A DNA stretch of 64,000 nt from Ruminococcus hominis (GTDB taxonomy: Bacteria; Bacillota; Clostridia; Lachnospirales; Lachnospiraceae): NCBI RefSeq assembly GCF_014287355.1, contig NZ_JACOPE010000001.1, positions 3,286,001 through 3,350,000 of the forward strand. Reading direction: 5' to 3'. Below, in pieces: positions 25,889 to 35,069 of the stretch; the first letter of the stretch is position 1, and every line of letters starts with the position of its first letter. The position numbers and the translations under genes were made by a program. The notes beneath the pieces were generated by a model. That model had not been told where the DNA came from. It worked only from the letters and a program-made list of their open reading frames with translations, and made no database searches.

Positions 25889-27175
25889 ATGAATAAAAAG
25901 AAAATGATTAAAGCTTTAAAAGGTCAGATTGTATATTCTGAATCTTCAAACAAATTAAAGATTTGTGAAAATGGATATCTTGTATATGAAGCAAATAAAA
26001 TTAAGGGCGTGTATCCAACACTTCCGGAAGAATATGAAGGAATATTGGTAGAGGATTATGGAAACAGAATCATTGTTCCTGGATTTGTAGATTTACATGT
26101 ACATGCACCACAATATGCTTTCCGTGGATTAGGCATGGATATGGAGCTTTTAGACTGGCTGGAGACAAATACTTTTCCAGAGGAGTCAAAATATAAAGAC
26201 ATAATTTATGCCCAAAAAGCTTATCAGATGTTTGTAGACAATCTGAAGAAAAGCGCAACAACAAGAGCATGTATATTTGCAACGATTCATAAAGAATCAA
26301 CTATTTTATTGATGGATATGCTTGAAAAAGCCGGGCTTGCTACAATGGTTGGTAAAGTGAACATGGATCGCAATTCACCGGATTATCTGAGAGAAGAAAC
26401 AGAAGAAAGTGTAAACGAAACAATCTCTTGGCTTGAAGAAGTACAAAAGAAACAGTACCAACATACAAAACCTATTTTGACTCCTCGATTTATACCAAGC
26501 TGTACAGATGAACTGATGTGTAAACTGAAAGATATTCAGGAAAAATATCAGATTCCGGTACAGTCTCATCTTTCAGAAAATTATGGCGAAATTTCATGGG
26601 TACAGGAATTGTGTCCAAAATCAGAATTTTATGGAGACGCATATGATCAGTTTGGATTGTTTGGAAGAGACAGCAAGACAATTATGGCTCATTGCGTACA
26701 TTCAGACGAGAGAGAAATTAAAAGAATGAAGGAGAATGGTGTGTTTATCGCACATTGTCCGGAATCTAATACGAATTTATCCTCAGGAGTTGCACCTGTC
26801 AGACAATATTTGGAAGAAGGAATGCATGTAGGATTAGGAAGTGATATTGCTGCCGGATCCACTGAAAATATGTTTGTTGCTATGCGGTATGCCATTCAGG
26901 CTTCAAAACTACGCTGGAGATTGAAAGATGAAAAACTGTCCCCATTAACTATGCCTGAAGTATTTTACATGGCTACAAAGGGCGGCGGAGAGTTTTTTGG
27001 TAAAGTAGGAAGTTTCGAAGCAGCGTACGAAATGGATGCCGTAGTGCTTGATGATAAACGCTTAATCCATCCACAGGAAATGAATGTGGAGCAGCGGTTA
27101 GAACGAATGATTTATTTGGCGGACGAACGAGAAGTCTATGCTAAATATGTAGTAGGAGAAAAAGTATCTGATTAA
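25889..27175 (+). CDS. guaD: Guanine deaminase
   Basis: This 428-residue amidohydrolase has the metal motifs of guanine deaminase: GFVDLHVHAPQY (HxH), QSHLSEN, IMAHCVHSDEREI and GLGSDIAAGST (catalytic Asp). The PGFVDLHVHAPQY and FAGTGMD-like RGLGMDMELLDWLE stretch is typical of the family. It converts guanine to xanthine and ammonia in the cytoplasm. GATAGGAGG precedes the ATG. The upstream guanine riboswitch gives an unusual wiring in which the substrate controls a catabolic enzyme. The last codons lie in a 28-base sequence that recurs at 34364. Confidence 0.93.
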   Translation: MNKKKMIKALKGQIVYSESSNKLKICENGYLVYEANKIKGVYPTLPEEYEGILVEDYGNRIIVPGFVDLHVHAPQYAFRGLGMDMELLDWLETNTFPEESKYKDIIYAQKAYQMFVDNLKKSATTRACIFATIHKESTILLMDMLEKAGLATMVGKVNMDRNSPDYLREETEESVNETISWLEEVQKKQYQHTKPILTPRFIPSCTDELMCKLKDIQEKYQIPVQSHLSENYGEISWVQELCPKSEFYGDAYDQFGLFGRDSKTIMAHCVHSDEREIKRMKENGVFIAHCPESNTNLSSGVAPVRQYLEEGMHVGLGSDIAAGSTENMFVAMRYAIQASKLRWRLKDEKLSPLTMPEVFYMATKGGGEFFGKVGSFEAAYEMDAVVLDDKRLIHPQEMNVEQRLERMIYLADEREVYAKYVVGEKVSD

Positions 27176-27198
27176 CGGAAAGAAGATGGATTTGCAAG
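27171..27198 (+). repeat. 28-base exact direct repeat, copy 1
   Basis: The 28 bases starting ATTAACGGAAAGAAGATGGA cover the guaD stop codon and are identical to 34364-34391, 7.2 kb away in the same orientation. The flanks differ after the repeat. Confidence 0.85.
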
Positions 27199-27364
27199 TT
27201 TTTTTACATTTTAGTACTTGGTTTGAAAACTGATGGAAGAATAACACGATACTGTGATAGAATAAGAAAAATGGTTAAACGAACTATTGTTGAGTGAGTA
27301 ACAGCAAAAGTAAGCATGACTGGAAAGTGCTTGTGATCTTAGGGATTAAGAGAGGATACAGATT

Positions 27365-28282
27365 ATGGAAGATTCTTACGTATTACAACTATTAAAACCA
27401 AAGTTTAAAGATTTTCATTTGTGTTTCTGCGGATTTGCAGAATGTAAGCCATTACATAGCTATGGACCGGCCGCAAGACCCAATTATATTTTGCATTATG
27501 TAATGAAGGGCAAAGGTATCTATCAGGTTGGTGAAACGAAGTATCCGCTGAAAGAAGGACAGGCCTTTCTGATTGAACCGGAAAGCCTTACCTTTTATCA
27601 GGCAGATAAAACGGACCCATGGTCTTACCTTTGGGTAGGATTTGGTGGTACGGAGGCACAGAGATTTGTCAGAGATCTCGGACTGAACAGTCGTCAGCTT
27701 ACATGCGAGTGTGAATATGGAGAAGAACTGAAAGAAATTGTATTTGAAATGCTTCATCATACGAGTTCAACTGCAGAAAATCTTTATTATCTCCAGGGAA
27801 AATTGTATCAGTTTTTCTCCGTGCTGGCTCGCGGGATTGAAATTCAGCAATATGCGGATGATACAAAAGAAAGTATACATGTACAGGAAGCAATTGCCTA
27901 TATAAAGAATTACTATTCACAGAAAATCACAGTGGAAGATATAGCTGATTATCTGGCACTTAACCGAAGTTATTTATATACAATATTTAAGAACAGTCTT
28001 GGAATCTCGCCGAAGGATTTTTTGACGAAATTTCGAATTTCCAGAGGAAAGGAGCAGCTCACACTTACAGATCTCTCTGTGGAGGAAATCGCAGTTTCTT
28101 GTGGTTATCGCAATTCACTTGCTTTCGGCAAAGTATTTAAACAGAAAATGGGAATGACGCCGACCCAATATCGTAATGATAACAGAAAGGCTGCCCGAGA
28201 ACAATTGATCAGTGCACAAAACGAACTGAAAGAATATAAGAAGCATAAAACAATTTATGTAGGAAACATTGAAAAAGAATAG
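27365..28282 (+). CDS. AraC-family regulator of the alpha-galactoside operon
   Basis: The 305-residue protein has an N-terminal cupin sensor (RPNYILHYVMKGKGIYQVGETKYPLKEGQAFLIEP) and a C-terminal pair of helix-turn-helix motifs (ITVEDIADYLALNRSYLYTIFK, LSVEEIAVSCGYRNSLAFGKVFKQKMGMTPTQYR). This is the layout of MsmR/RafR-type sugar regulators. Immediately downstream on the same strand are the GPH transporter and alpha-galactosidase genes, so activation by an alpha-galactoside is likely. Confidence 0.88.
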   Translation: MEDSYVLQLLKPKFKDFHLCFCGFAECKPLHSYGPAARPNYILHYVMKGKGIYQVGETKYPLKEGQAFLIEPESLTFYQADKTDPWSYLWVGFGGTEAQRFVRDLGLNSRQLTCECEYGEELKEIVFEMLHHTSSTAENLYYLQGKLYQFFSVLARGIEIQQYADDTKESIHVQEAIAYIKNYYSQKITVEDIADYLALNRSYLYTIFKNSLGISPKDFLTKFRISRGKEQLTLTDLSVEEIAVSCGYRNSLAFGKVFKQKMGMTPTQYRNDNRKAAREQLISAQNELKEYKKHKTIYVGNIEKE

Positions 28283-28458
28283 ATAAAATGTTTAAAAAAG
28301 TATCTGATACCTAACATTTGAGATATAACTCTTAACAAAAAGGTATAACGGATGCTTTTTTTGTACGCTATACTTGTATCAACAAACATAAGGAACAAGT
28401 GCACAGGTTTCTTCACTTAAACAACAAATAAACAAATGAGTGTTAGAGGAGGAGAATC
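28283..28458 (+). promoter_or_regulatory. Intergenic control region of the alpha-galactoside operon
   Basis: The stretch holds a GTATCTGATAC palindrome (28304-28314), a T7 run at 28357-28363 after GGATGC, and a TATACT box (28370-28375) upstream of the transporter. These could be the end of the AraC transcript and the AraC-controlled promoter. Exact operator half-sites cannot be assigned by eye. Confidence 0.45.
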
Positions 28459-29877
28459 ATGGAAAATCAAAAGGATACTCAGAAAAATCCGCAATATAAA
28501 TATGCGTCTACAAGAGAAAAATTATGTTTTGGAATTGGAGCAATCGGCAAAGATGCGATTTGCAATTTAGTAGGAGCATTTTTAATGCTTTATTTTACAG
28601 ATACTTTGTATCTGGCACCGGCATTTGTCGGCGTACTGTTTTTGGTAGCAAGAATATGGGATGCGATCAATGACCCGATGATGGGAATGATCGTTGACAA
28701 TACACATACACGTTTTGGTAAATTCAGAATCTGGCTTGTAATCGGAACATTGGTAAATTCAGTTGTATTTGTTTTGTTATTCCACAGTTTTAACCTGTCA
28801 GGAACAGCATTGTACGTATATGTATCCGTTATGTACATTTTATATGGAATGACTTATACGATCATGGATGTACCTTACTGGTCATGGCTTCCTAACCTGA
28901 CAAATGACCCGCGTGAACGTGAGAAAGTTTCCGTAATTCCAAGATTTTTCGCAAGTCTTGCAGGATTTTCAGTAGCAACATTTGGGCTTTATATTATCAA
29001 TTACCTGAATAAAGCAGCAGGCGAGAGCAATCTCTACGCAGAAAAAGGATATACACTTTTTGCAATTATTATCGCAGTTATTTTCATCGTTACAATCGGA
29101 ATTACTGTATTTAATGTAAAAGAGGAATCAACAGTAGGTATATCAGCAGAAAAGACAAGTCTGAAACAGGCATTTCATGTAATTGTAAAAAATGATCAGT
29201 TGCTTGCATTTATCGGATTACTTTTGACATTTAACCTTTGTACACAGATTGCAAAAAGCTTTGCTGTGTATTATTTCAAATGTGTATGCCACGATGAATA
29301 TCTGTATTCTATCTTTGGATTTGCAATTATTGCTGAGATGGCAGGACTTTTATGCTTCCCAAAAATCGCAGCAAAAATTAGCCGTGAAAAGGTATACGCA
29401 TTTGCATGTGGACTTCCAATTGCTGGATTTGTACTGCTCGGTGCAGCAGGATATGTAGCACCACAGAGTAATGTATTAGTTGTTGTATGTTGTGCACTGC
29501 TTTTCTTCGGATCAGGTCTTTCACTTGGAGTAACAACATGCTGTATGGCAGACGTTATCGACTATGGAGAAGTAAAATTTGGTGTACGAAATGAAAGCGT
29601 AACATGCTCTGCACAGACATTTCTTATGAAGGCAGCTACGGCAGTAGCAGGTGGATTAACAGGAATTGGTCTTCAGATTGTAGGATACAACGCAAAAGCG
29701 GTAACTCAGAGCGCAGCGACCGTAATGGGTATTCGCGTGTTAATGCTTGTGATTCCAATCATTCTTGCATGTGCAAGCTTTGGTATTTACAAAAAATACT
29801 ACACTTTAAAAGGTGAGAAGATGGAAGAAATCACAAGAAAAGTAAATGAAATGCATGCGAAAAAGCAGACAGCTTAA
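28459..29877 (+). CDS. GPH (MelB-type) glycoside:cation symporter
   Basis: The 472-residue protein has about 12 hydrophobic helices and the MelB signature VARIWDAINDPMMGMIVDNTHTRFGKFR, including the cation-site Asp residues. The second conserved block is YTIMDVPYWSWLPNLT. It imports an alpha-galactoside such as melibiose or raffinose with Na+ or H+. It is followed after 33 bases by the alpha-galactosidase gene. GGAGGAGAATC precedes the ATG. Confidence 0.92.
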   Translation: MENQKDTQKNPQYKYASTREKLCFGIGAIGKDAICNLVGAFLMLYFTDTLYLAPAFVGVLFLVARIWDAINDPMMGMIVDNTHTRFGKFRIWLVIGTLVNSVVFVLLFHSFNLSGTALYVYVSVMYILYGMTYTIMDVPYWSWLPNLTNDPREREKVSVIPRFFASLAGFSVATFGLYIINYLNKAAGESNLYAEKGYTLFAIIIAVIFIVTIGITVFNVKEESTVGISAEKTSLKQAFHVIVKNDQLLAFIGLLLTFNLCTQIAKSFAVYYFKCVCHDEYLYSIFGFAIIAEMAGLLCFPKIAAKISREKVYAFACGLPIAGFVLLGAAGYVAPQSNVLVVVCCALLFFGSGLSLGVTTCCMADVIDYGEVKFGVRNESVTCSAQTFLMKAATAVAGGLTGIGLQIVGYNAKAVTQSAATVMGIRVLMLVIPIILACASFGIYKKYYTLKGEKMEEITRKVNEMHAKKQTA

Positions 29878-29910
29878 GAGTCAACAATTCAATTATAAAA
29901 GGGGTAGTAT

Positions 29911-32154
29911 ATGAGACAGATTATTTTTCACGAGGAAACAAAAACTTTCCATTTATACAATGAAAAAATCAGTTATATCTTATGTGTATTAGAAAATGGA
30001 CATCTGGGACAATTATATTTTGGAAAACGACTTCATGATAAAGCAGATTTTTCTTATCTGGTTGAGAAATGTGAACGCCCAATGACATCATATATATATG
30101 AATGGGATCGTACTTTTTCATTGGAACATATCCGACAGGAATATCCTGTTTACGGTACGACAGATTACAGACATCCGGCAATTGAATTGTTGCAGGAAAA
30201 CGGCAGCAGGATTAGTGAGTTCCAATATGACAGCTATGAGATCATTGATGGAAAACCAAAGCTTCCCGGATTGCCGGCAACTTATACAGAGTCTGAGGGG
30301 GAGGCGCAGACATTGCGTATCTTCCTGAAAGACGCTCTGACCGGTGCGAAACTAGCACTTTTATATACCATTTTTGATGAATACGGTGCAATTGCAAGAA
30401 GTGCGTATATTGAAAATGCAGGTGAGAAAAATCTGCATGTATTAAATATGATGAGTTTAAGCCTGGATCTTCCAGATAAGGATTATGAATGGATGCAGTT
30501 GTCCGGTGCATGGTCCAGAGAGCGCTATATAAAGAATCGAACATTGGAGCAAGGCATAACAGCTATCGACAGCATGCGCGGAAATTCTTCTCACGAACAT
30601 AATCCGTTCCTTGCTTTAAAACGTCACAATACAGATGAAAATGCAGGAGAAGCAATTGGAATAAGCCTTGTATACAGTGGAAATTTCCGTATGCAGGCAG
30701 AAGTAGATACACATGATGTGACACGAATTACAGCTGGGATCAATCCGGAAGGATTCGATTGGAAATTAGAACCGGGAGAAAGCTTTCAGACACCGGAAGC
30801 AGTTCTGGTTTACAGTGAAAATGGATTAAATGGCATGAGTCAGACATTCCAGAAGCTGTATGCTAAGAGACTCGCAAGAGGGTATTGGCGCGATAAGGCA
30901 AGACCGATTTTAAATAACAACTGGGAAGCAACTTATTTTGACTTTACAGAAGATCGTCTTGTAGAGATTGCCATGAAAGCAAAAGAATGTGGAGTAGAAC
31001 TGTTTGTCTTAGATGACGGATGGTTTGGTGCAAGAAGAAATGACAGAGCCGGTCTTGGCGATTGGGTGGCAAATGAAGAGCTTCTGCCAAATGGCATCAA
31101 AGGCCTGTCAGAAAGAATTGAAGCACTTGGATTAAAATTCGGTCTTTGGTTTGAGCCGGAGATGGTAAATAAAGACTCTGATCTTTATCGAGCACATCCG
31201 GACTGGATCTTACAGACACCGGGAAGAAATACATCACACGGCAGATACCAGTATGTACTCGATTTTGCAAGAAAAGAAGTAGTAGATCATATTTACGGAA
31301 TGATGGCAAAGTTATTATCAGAGTCGAAAATCTCATATATTAAATGGGATATGAACCGAAGCATTACAGAATGCTACAGCAGCAAACTTCCTTCAGACAG
31401 ACAGGGTGAAGTGTTCCATCGTTATATTTTAGGTGTATATGATCTATATGAGCGTTTGACAAATGAGTTTCCAGAAGTATTATTTGAATCCTGCGCCAGC
31501 GGTGGCGGAAGATTTGACCCGGGAATGCTGTATTATGCACCGCAGGGATGGACAAGCGATGATTCGGATGCAATTGAGCGTTTGAAGATTCAGTATGGAA
31601 CTTCTATGTGTTATCCGCTCAGTAGTATGGGAAGCCATGTGTCTGTTGTCCCGAATCACCAGGTATTTCGCAATACCCCATTACATACAAGAGCGAATGT
31701 AGCATACTTTGGAACTTTTGGATATGAACTGGATCTCAACAAATTGACAGAAGAAGAGATCAAAGAAGTAAAAGAACAGATCACATTTATGAAAGAATAC
31801 CGAGAAGTGTTACAGTTTGGAACATTTTATCGTCTGAAAAGTCCATTCGAAGGAAATGAGACGGTATGGATGGTGACAAATGAAGACCGCACGCTTGCAA
31901 TCGTAGGATACTATCGTGTTTTAAATGGAGTGAATCAGCCGTATAGCCGTGTCAGATTACAGGGATTGAACCCAGATATGGTTTATGAAAATGTATGGAA
32001 CCATACAGAAAATTACGGAGATGAATTAATGAATTATGGATTGATCACATCCGATGTGACAGCTGGTGAAGTGCCTGGAAATGTGACTCCTTGTACCGAT
32101 TTTGAATCTAGAATATATATGCTGAAAGGTAAAAAAGTTCAGGAGGGAAGATAG
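29911..32154 (+). CDS. Alpha-galactosidase, GH36
   Basis: At 747 residues this matches full-length GH36 enzymes (AgaR/RafA/AgaN type): an N-terminal beta-sandwich, a TIM barrel and a C-terminal beta-sheet. Catalytic motifs are visible: LDDGWFGARR, YIKWDMNR (Asp nucleophile) and the WTSDDSD acid/base region, preceded by ESCASGGGRFDPGML. No signal peptide is present, so it acts in the cytoplasm on sugars brought in by the upstream symporter. It has a close downstream neighbour (3 bases). Confidence 0.95.
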   Translation: MRQIIFHEETKTFHLYNEKISYILCVLENGHLGQLYFGKRLHDKADFSYLVEKCERPMTSYIYEWDRTFSLEHIRQEYPVYGTTDYRHPAIELLQENGSRISEFQYDSYEIIDGKPKLPGLPATYTESEGEAQTLRIFLKDALTGAKLALLYTIFDEYGAIARSAYIENAGEKNLHVLNMMSLSLDLPDKDYEWMQLSGAWSRERYIKNRTLEQGITAIDSMRGNSSHEHNPFLALKRHNTDENAGEAIGISLVYSGNFRMQAEVDTHDVTRITAGINPEGFDWKLEPGESFQTPEAVLVYSENGLNGMSQTFQKLYAKRLARGYWRDKARPILNNNWEATYFDFTEDRLVEIAMKAKECGVELFVLDDGWFGARRNDRAGLGDWVANEELLPNGIKGLSERIEALGLKFGLWFEPEMVNKDSDLYRAHPDWILQTPGRNTSHGRYQYVLDFARKEVVDHIYGMMAKLLSESKISYIKWDMNRSITECYSSKLPSDRQGEVFHRYILGVYDLYERLTNEFPEVLFESCASGGGRFDPGMLYYAPQGWTSDDSDAIERLKIQYGTSMCYPLSSMGSHVSVVPNHQVFRNTPLHTRANVAYFGTFGYELDLNKLTEEEIKEVKEQITFMKEYREVLQFGTFYRLKSPFEGNETVWMVTNEDRTLAIVGYYRVLNGVNQPYSRVRLQGLNPDMVYENVWNHTENYGDELMNYGLITSDVTAGEVPGNVTPCTDFESRIYMLKGKKVQEGR

Positions 32155-32157
32155 AGC

Positions 32158-32787
32158 ATGACGAAGACAAAAAGAATCAGTGGAATGTTACTGGGAATAC
32201 TGTTTATTGGATTATGTGTATCTTTCTTACGACTTTCACAATTTGGTGTGGATCCGTTCAGTGCGATGAATCTTGGAATCAGTGGGTTTATCGGATGGAG
32301 TTTTGGAACGTGGCAACTGCTTGTCAATGCGATCATTCTTGTAGTTGTATTCTTTCAGGCAAGAACCTGCATTGGTGCGGGTACCATTATCAATATGGTA
32401 TTTGTCGGATATATTGCAGATTTTATCTGTTATGTAGCAAATGATGTAGTGCAGATTCAGATGAATCTGCCACTGCGTATCCTTGCACTGCTGCTTGCTC
32501 AGCTGATGGCGTCCATGGGAGTGGCATTATATATGGTTGCAGATATGGGAATTGCCCCATATGACAGTGTCGCAATTATAATCGAGAAACTGACACATCA
32601 AAAAATTCCATTCCATAAAGCAAGGATTCTTTCGGATGTTGTTGTCGTAATTATCGGAATTATATTTGCCACTGCATCTGGGGCAGGTATCTGGTCGGTA
32701 GTAGGGATTGGTACAATTATAAATGCCTGCTTCAATGGTCCATTAATTCAATTTTTTAAAACAAAACTGGAAACATTTTACCTATAA
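32158..32787 (+). CDS. YczE/YyaS/YitT family integral membrane protein
   Basis: The 209-residue protein has about five transmembrane helices and the family blocks SQFGVDPFSAMNLGIS and MVADMGIAPYDSVAIIIEK, in which a Pro-Tyr/Phe-(D/S)-(A/S) motif follows a Gly-rich helix. It starts 4 bases after the alpha-galactosidase stop, so it is in the same operon. Function is unknown; a role in export or in sensing within the sugar locus is only a guess. Confidence 0.82.
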   Translation: MTKTKRISGMLLGILFIGLCVSFLRLSQFGVDPFSAMNLGISGFIGWSFGTWQLLVNAIILVVVFFQARTCIGAGTIINMVFVGYIADFICYVANDVVQIQMNLPLRILALLLAQLMASMGVALYMVADMGIAPYDSVAIIIEKLTHQKIPFHKARILSDVVVVIIGIIFATASGAGIWSVVGIGTIINACFNGPLIQFFKTKLETFYL

Positions 32788-32810
32788 AATCTACGGATTA
32801 CAATTCTTGC

Positions 32811-32846
32811 AAGGCTCATATCCAGAACGGATGCGAGCCTTTTTTA
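32811..32846 (+). terminator. Rho-independent terminator of the alpha-galactoside operon
   Basis: Stem AGGCTC/GAGCCT with inner ATCC/GGAT pairing, followed by TTTTTT. Confidence 0.88.
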
Positions 32847-32926
32847 TTTCTCAGCCAATCGGCTGAATCTCTGATAATCATATTTTTCTATCATTTGGGT
32901 ATATATTCTTTTAGCTTTTGTTAAAC

Positions 32927-34330
32927 CTATCTCCAGAAATCTGTTTTTTGACTAAGCCCGATGTCTGCGCTTTTAAAAACAGGGTTAAGTCCTTTCTTTA
33001 ACTGTGCTTCATAATCTTGGACCGCTTTAAATGCAATCCCTGATAAAATCAGGATAACCGGAATGTTAATGAGCGCCATAACCCCCATCAATACATCGGA
33101 AAGATCCCACAAAAGAGACATCTCCATTCCTGCTCCCAGAAAGATTGCAAGTGCCGATACCAGTCTGAAGCCTTTCATAAAAGCTTTTCCCGGCTGTTTT
33201 TTGTGAATATATATTAAAAGATTGTCACAATAAAAACAGTTTCCGAGCAGAGTTGTAAATGCAAAAAATACCATTGCTACTGTAATAAAAACCGGACCGA
33301 AGGAACCAAGTGATTCCTGCAGAGACGCCTGCACCCATGGTGCTCCCTGCAATTCTTTTGCCGGGTCAATCCCAGATGACATACACATCATTGCTGTTGC
33401 TGTACAAAGCAGCAAAGTATCAATAAATACGGATAACATCTGTACCAGCCCCTGTTTTACCGGATGGCTGACATTTGCTGAAGCAGATGCATTCGGAGCA
33501 GAACCGATACCTGCCTCATTGGAATAGAGTCCCCGGCGGATTCCCTGCATCATGGCTGAACCGGAAAATGCTCCGAAAATTGCTCTAAAATCAAATGCTT
33601 CTTCAAAAATGCGCACAAACATTGCCGGCACATTCTGAATATTAATAATTACTACTAAAAGTGAAATTCCGATATACGCAATCCCCATTACTGGCACAAC
33701 CCTTGACGTTACTTTTACGATACGTGAGCCGCCGCCAAGCAGACACCATCCTGTCAGCACAGCCAAAATTCCACCGATGATCCATGGACTCATCTCTGCA
33801 TTATAAGAAGAAAATACTGAAAATGTAGACTGCAGATTATAAGATGCCAGCATATTAAATCCAAATGCGTAGGTTAAAATCATTGCAACGCAAAAAACAA
33901 TTGCCAGCGGGCGACAATGAAGTGCCGCTTCAATATAGTAAGCCGGTCCCCCATAACAGCTTCCGTCTTCCCCTCTTTTCTTATAAATCTGTGCCAATGT
34001 ACTCTCGATCAGAGCAGATGCACTTCCGATGATCGCAATCACCCACATCCAGAATACAGAACCAAATCCCCCTATACAAATTGCCGATGAAACCCCGACA
34101 ATATTTCCCGTTCCCACACGGGATGCTGTTGAAACCATAAGTGCCTGAAAAGAGGAAATTGCCTCTTTATCCTCTGGCTTTTCCATTACGGATCCACAAG
34201 CTCTCTTAAATAACCTTACCTGTGGAAATCTTGTACGGACTGTAAAATACACTCCCGCACCAATCAGTATAATAACCAGTAGTTTGCTATACATAAAAGA
34301 ACTTATTGTACTAATAATCGTTTGAAACAT
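32927..34330 (-). CDS. Alanine/glycine:cation symporter (AGCS family)
   Basis: I choose the ATG at 34330 (MFQTIISTISSF), after GGAAAGAAGG. The longer frame reads into the 28-base repeat and a foreign fragment. The 467-residue protein has about 11 hydrophobic helices and AGCS motifs: STASRVGTGNIVGVSSAI, GSVFWMWVIAIIGSASALIEST and GLYSNEAGIGSAPNASASA. It takes up alanine or glycine with Na+. It is a single gene. Confidence 0.92.
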   Translation of the reverse strand: MFQTIISTISSFMYSKLLVIILIGAGVYFTVRTRFPQVRLFKRACGSVMEKPEDKEAISSFQALMVSTASRVGTGNIVGVSSAICIGGFGSVFWMWVIAIIGSASALIESTLAQIYKKRGEDGSCYGGPAYYIEAALHCRPLAIVFCVAMILTYAFGFNMLASYNLQSTFSVFSSYNAEMSPWIIGGILAVLTGWCLLGGGSRIVKVTSRVVPVMGIAYIGISLLVVIINIQNVPAMFVRIFEEAFDFRAIFGAFSGSAMMQGIRRGLYSNEAGIGSAPNASASANVSHPVKQGLVQMLSVFIDTLLLCTATAMMCMSSGIDPAKELQGAPWVQASLQESLGSFGPVFITVAMVFFAFTTLLGNCFYCDNLLIYIHKKQPGKAFMKGFRLVSALAIFLGAGMEMSLLWDLSDVLMGVMALINIPVILILSGIAFKAVQDYEAQLKKGLNPVFKSADIGLSQKTDFWR

Positions 34331-34363
34331 ACCTTCTTTCCTTTCCATATTTTTTGTCAATAT

Positions 34364-34391
34364 ATTAACGGAAAGAAGATGGATTTGCAAG
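34364..34391 (+). repeat. 28-base exact direct repeat, copy 2
   Basis: The sequence is identical to 27171-27198. Here it lies just upstream of the AGCS gene (which is on the opposite strand) and next to a gene fragment, consistent with a past rearrangement. Confidence 0.85.
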
Positions 34392-34409
34392 CTTTTATAC
34401 CAAATAAGT

Positions 34410-34595
34410 GTGTTTTCATTCCGTCCCTTTCTTGAGAATCCGGATGTGATTGTTGTAAACGGTGAACTAAAGTCGAATAAAAGCGGCGGATCTGCGACAG
34501 AAGACATTTTAAATAATCCAGATTATGCTTCACTAAAAGCAACAATTATCTTAACATTCCCCAAATGCACTCCAGTAATGTTAGTGCAAGGATAA
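34410..34595 (+). pseudogene. Fragment of an ABC-type metal/siderophore substrate-binding protein (tentative)
   Basis: The frame contains ENPDVIVVNGELKSNKSGGSATEDILNNPDYASLKA, which resembles the KPDVIIV...(D)ILNNP.Y..LKAV segment of FecB/BtuF-like binding proteins. Nothing before or after it continues the domain, and the start lacks a ribosome binding site. I read it as a decayed fragment brought in with the 28-base repeat. Confidence 0.4.
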
Positions 34596-34640
34596 TGTTA
34601 ATAACACGGAAATGCCGCAGATAAAACTTCTGATTTATTC

Positions 34641-35054
34641 TTACAAATTTTGATTTGCCATTTCACTTATCTGCTCGATTGGAATAACCGTTTGATCCGT
34701 CATGATTATGGTATGCTCATATTCGTCTATCTTTTTTACAATACCTACGCACGTAACATAGGATCCGCCGGCTTTTTTTGCATCGGGAACAAAATAAGTT
34801 ATCGATACTTTCTGTTCTATACCGATATTATTTCTGATTATATTGATTTTTTCGTTCAGCTGAGCAATCACTTCCTCGCTCAGTTCCAATCTCTCATCGG
34901 TTAATCTTGCCGTTTCCTTTATCGCAGCATCATGTCCGGTCAAAGCTGCAAAAGGAGCAAATTGCGCTGCCCGATCCTGAAGTGGCATTTGCGGATGATT
35001 CTTAGAGACCGGATGCGGTAAATTGATAATATCGTCATAAGAATTATTTTTCAT
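34641..35054 (-). CDS. YolD-like protein, partner of Y-family polymerase
   Basis: The 137-residue protein contains the YolD pattern: PLQDRAAQFAPFAALTGHDAAI near the N-terminus and a beta-rich C-terminal half (KKIDEYEHTIIMTDQTVIPIEQI). YolD-like genes are typically paired with UV-inducible Y-family polymerases, and here the gene follows the polymerase gene by 15 bases. The biochemical role is unknown. Confidence 0.82.
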   Translation of the reverse strand: MKNNSYDDIINLPHPVSKNHPQMPLQDRAAQFAPFAALTGHDAAIKETARLTDERLELSEEVIAQLNEKINIIRNNIGIEQKVSITYFVPDAKKAGGSYVTCVGIVKKIDEYEHTIIMTDQTVIPIEQISEMANQNL

Positions 35055-35069
35055 CCTCTTCCAACTCCT

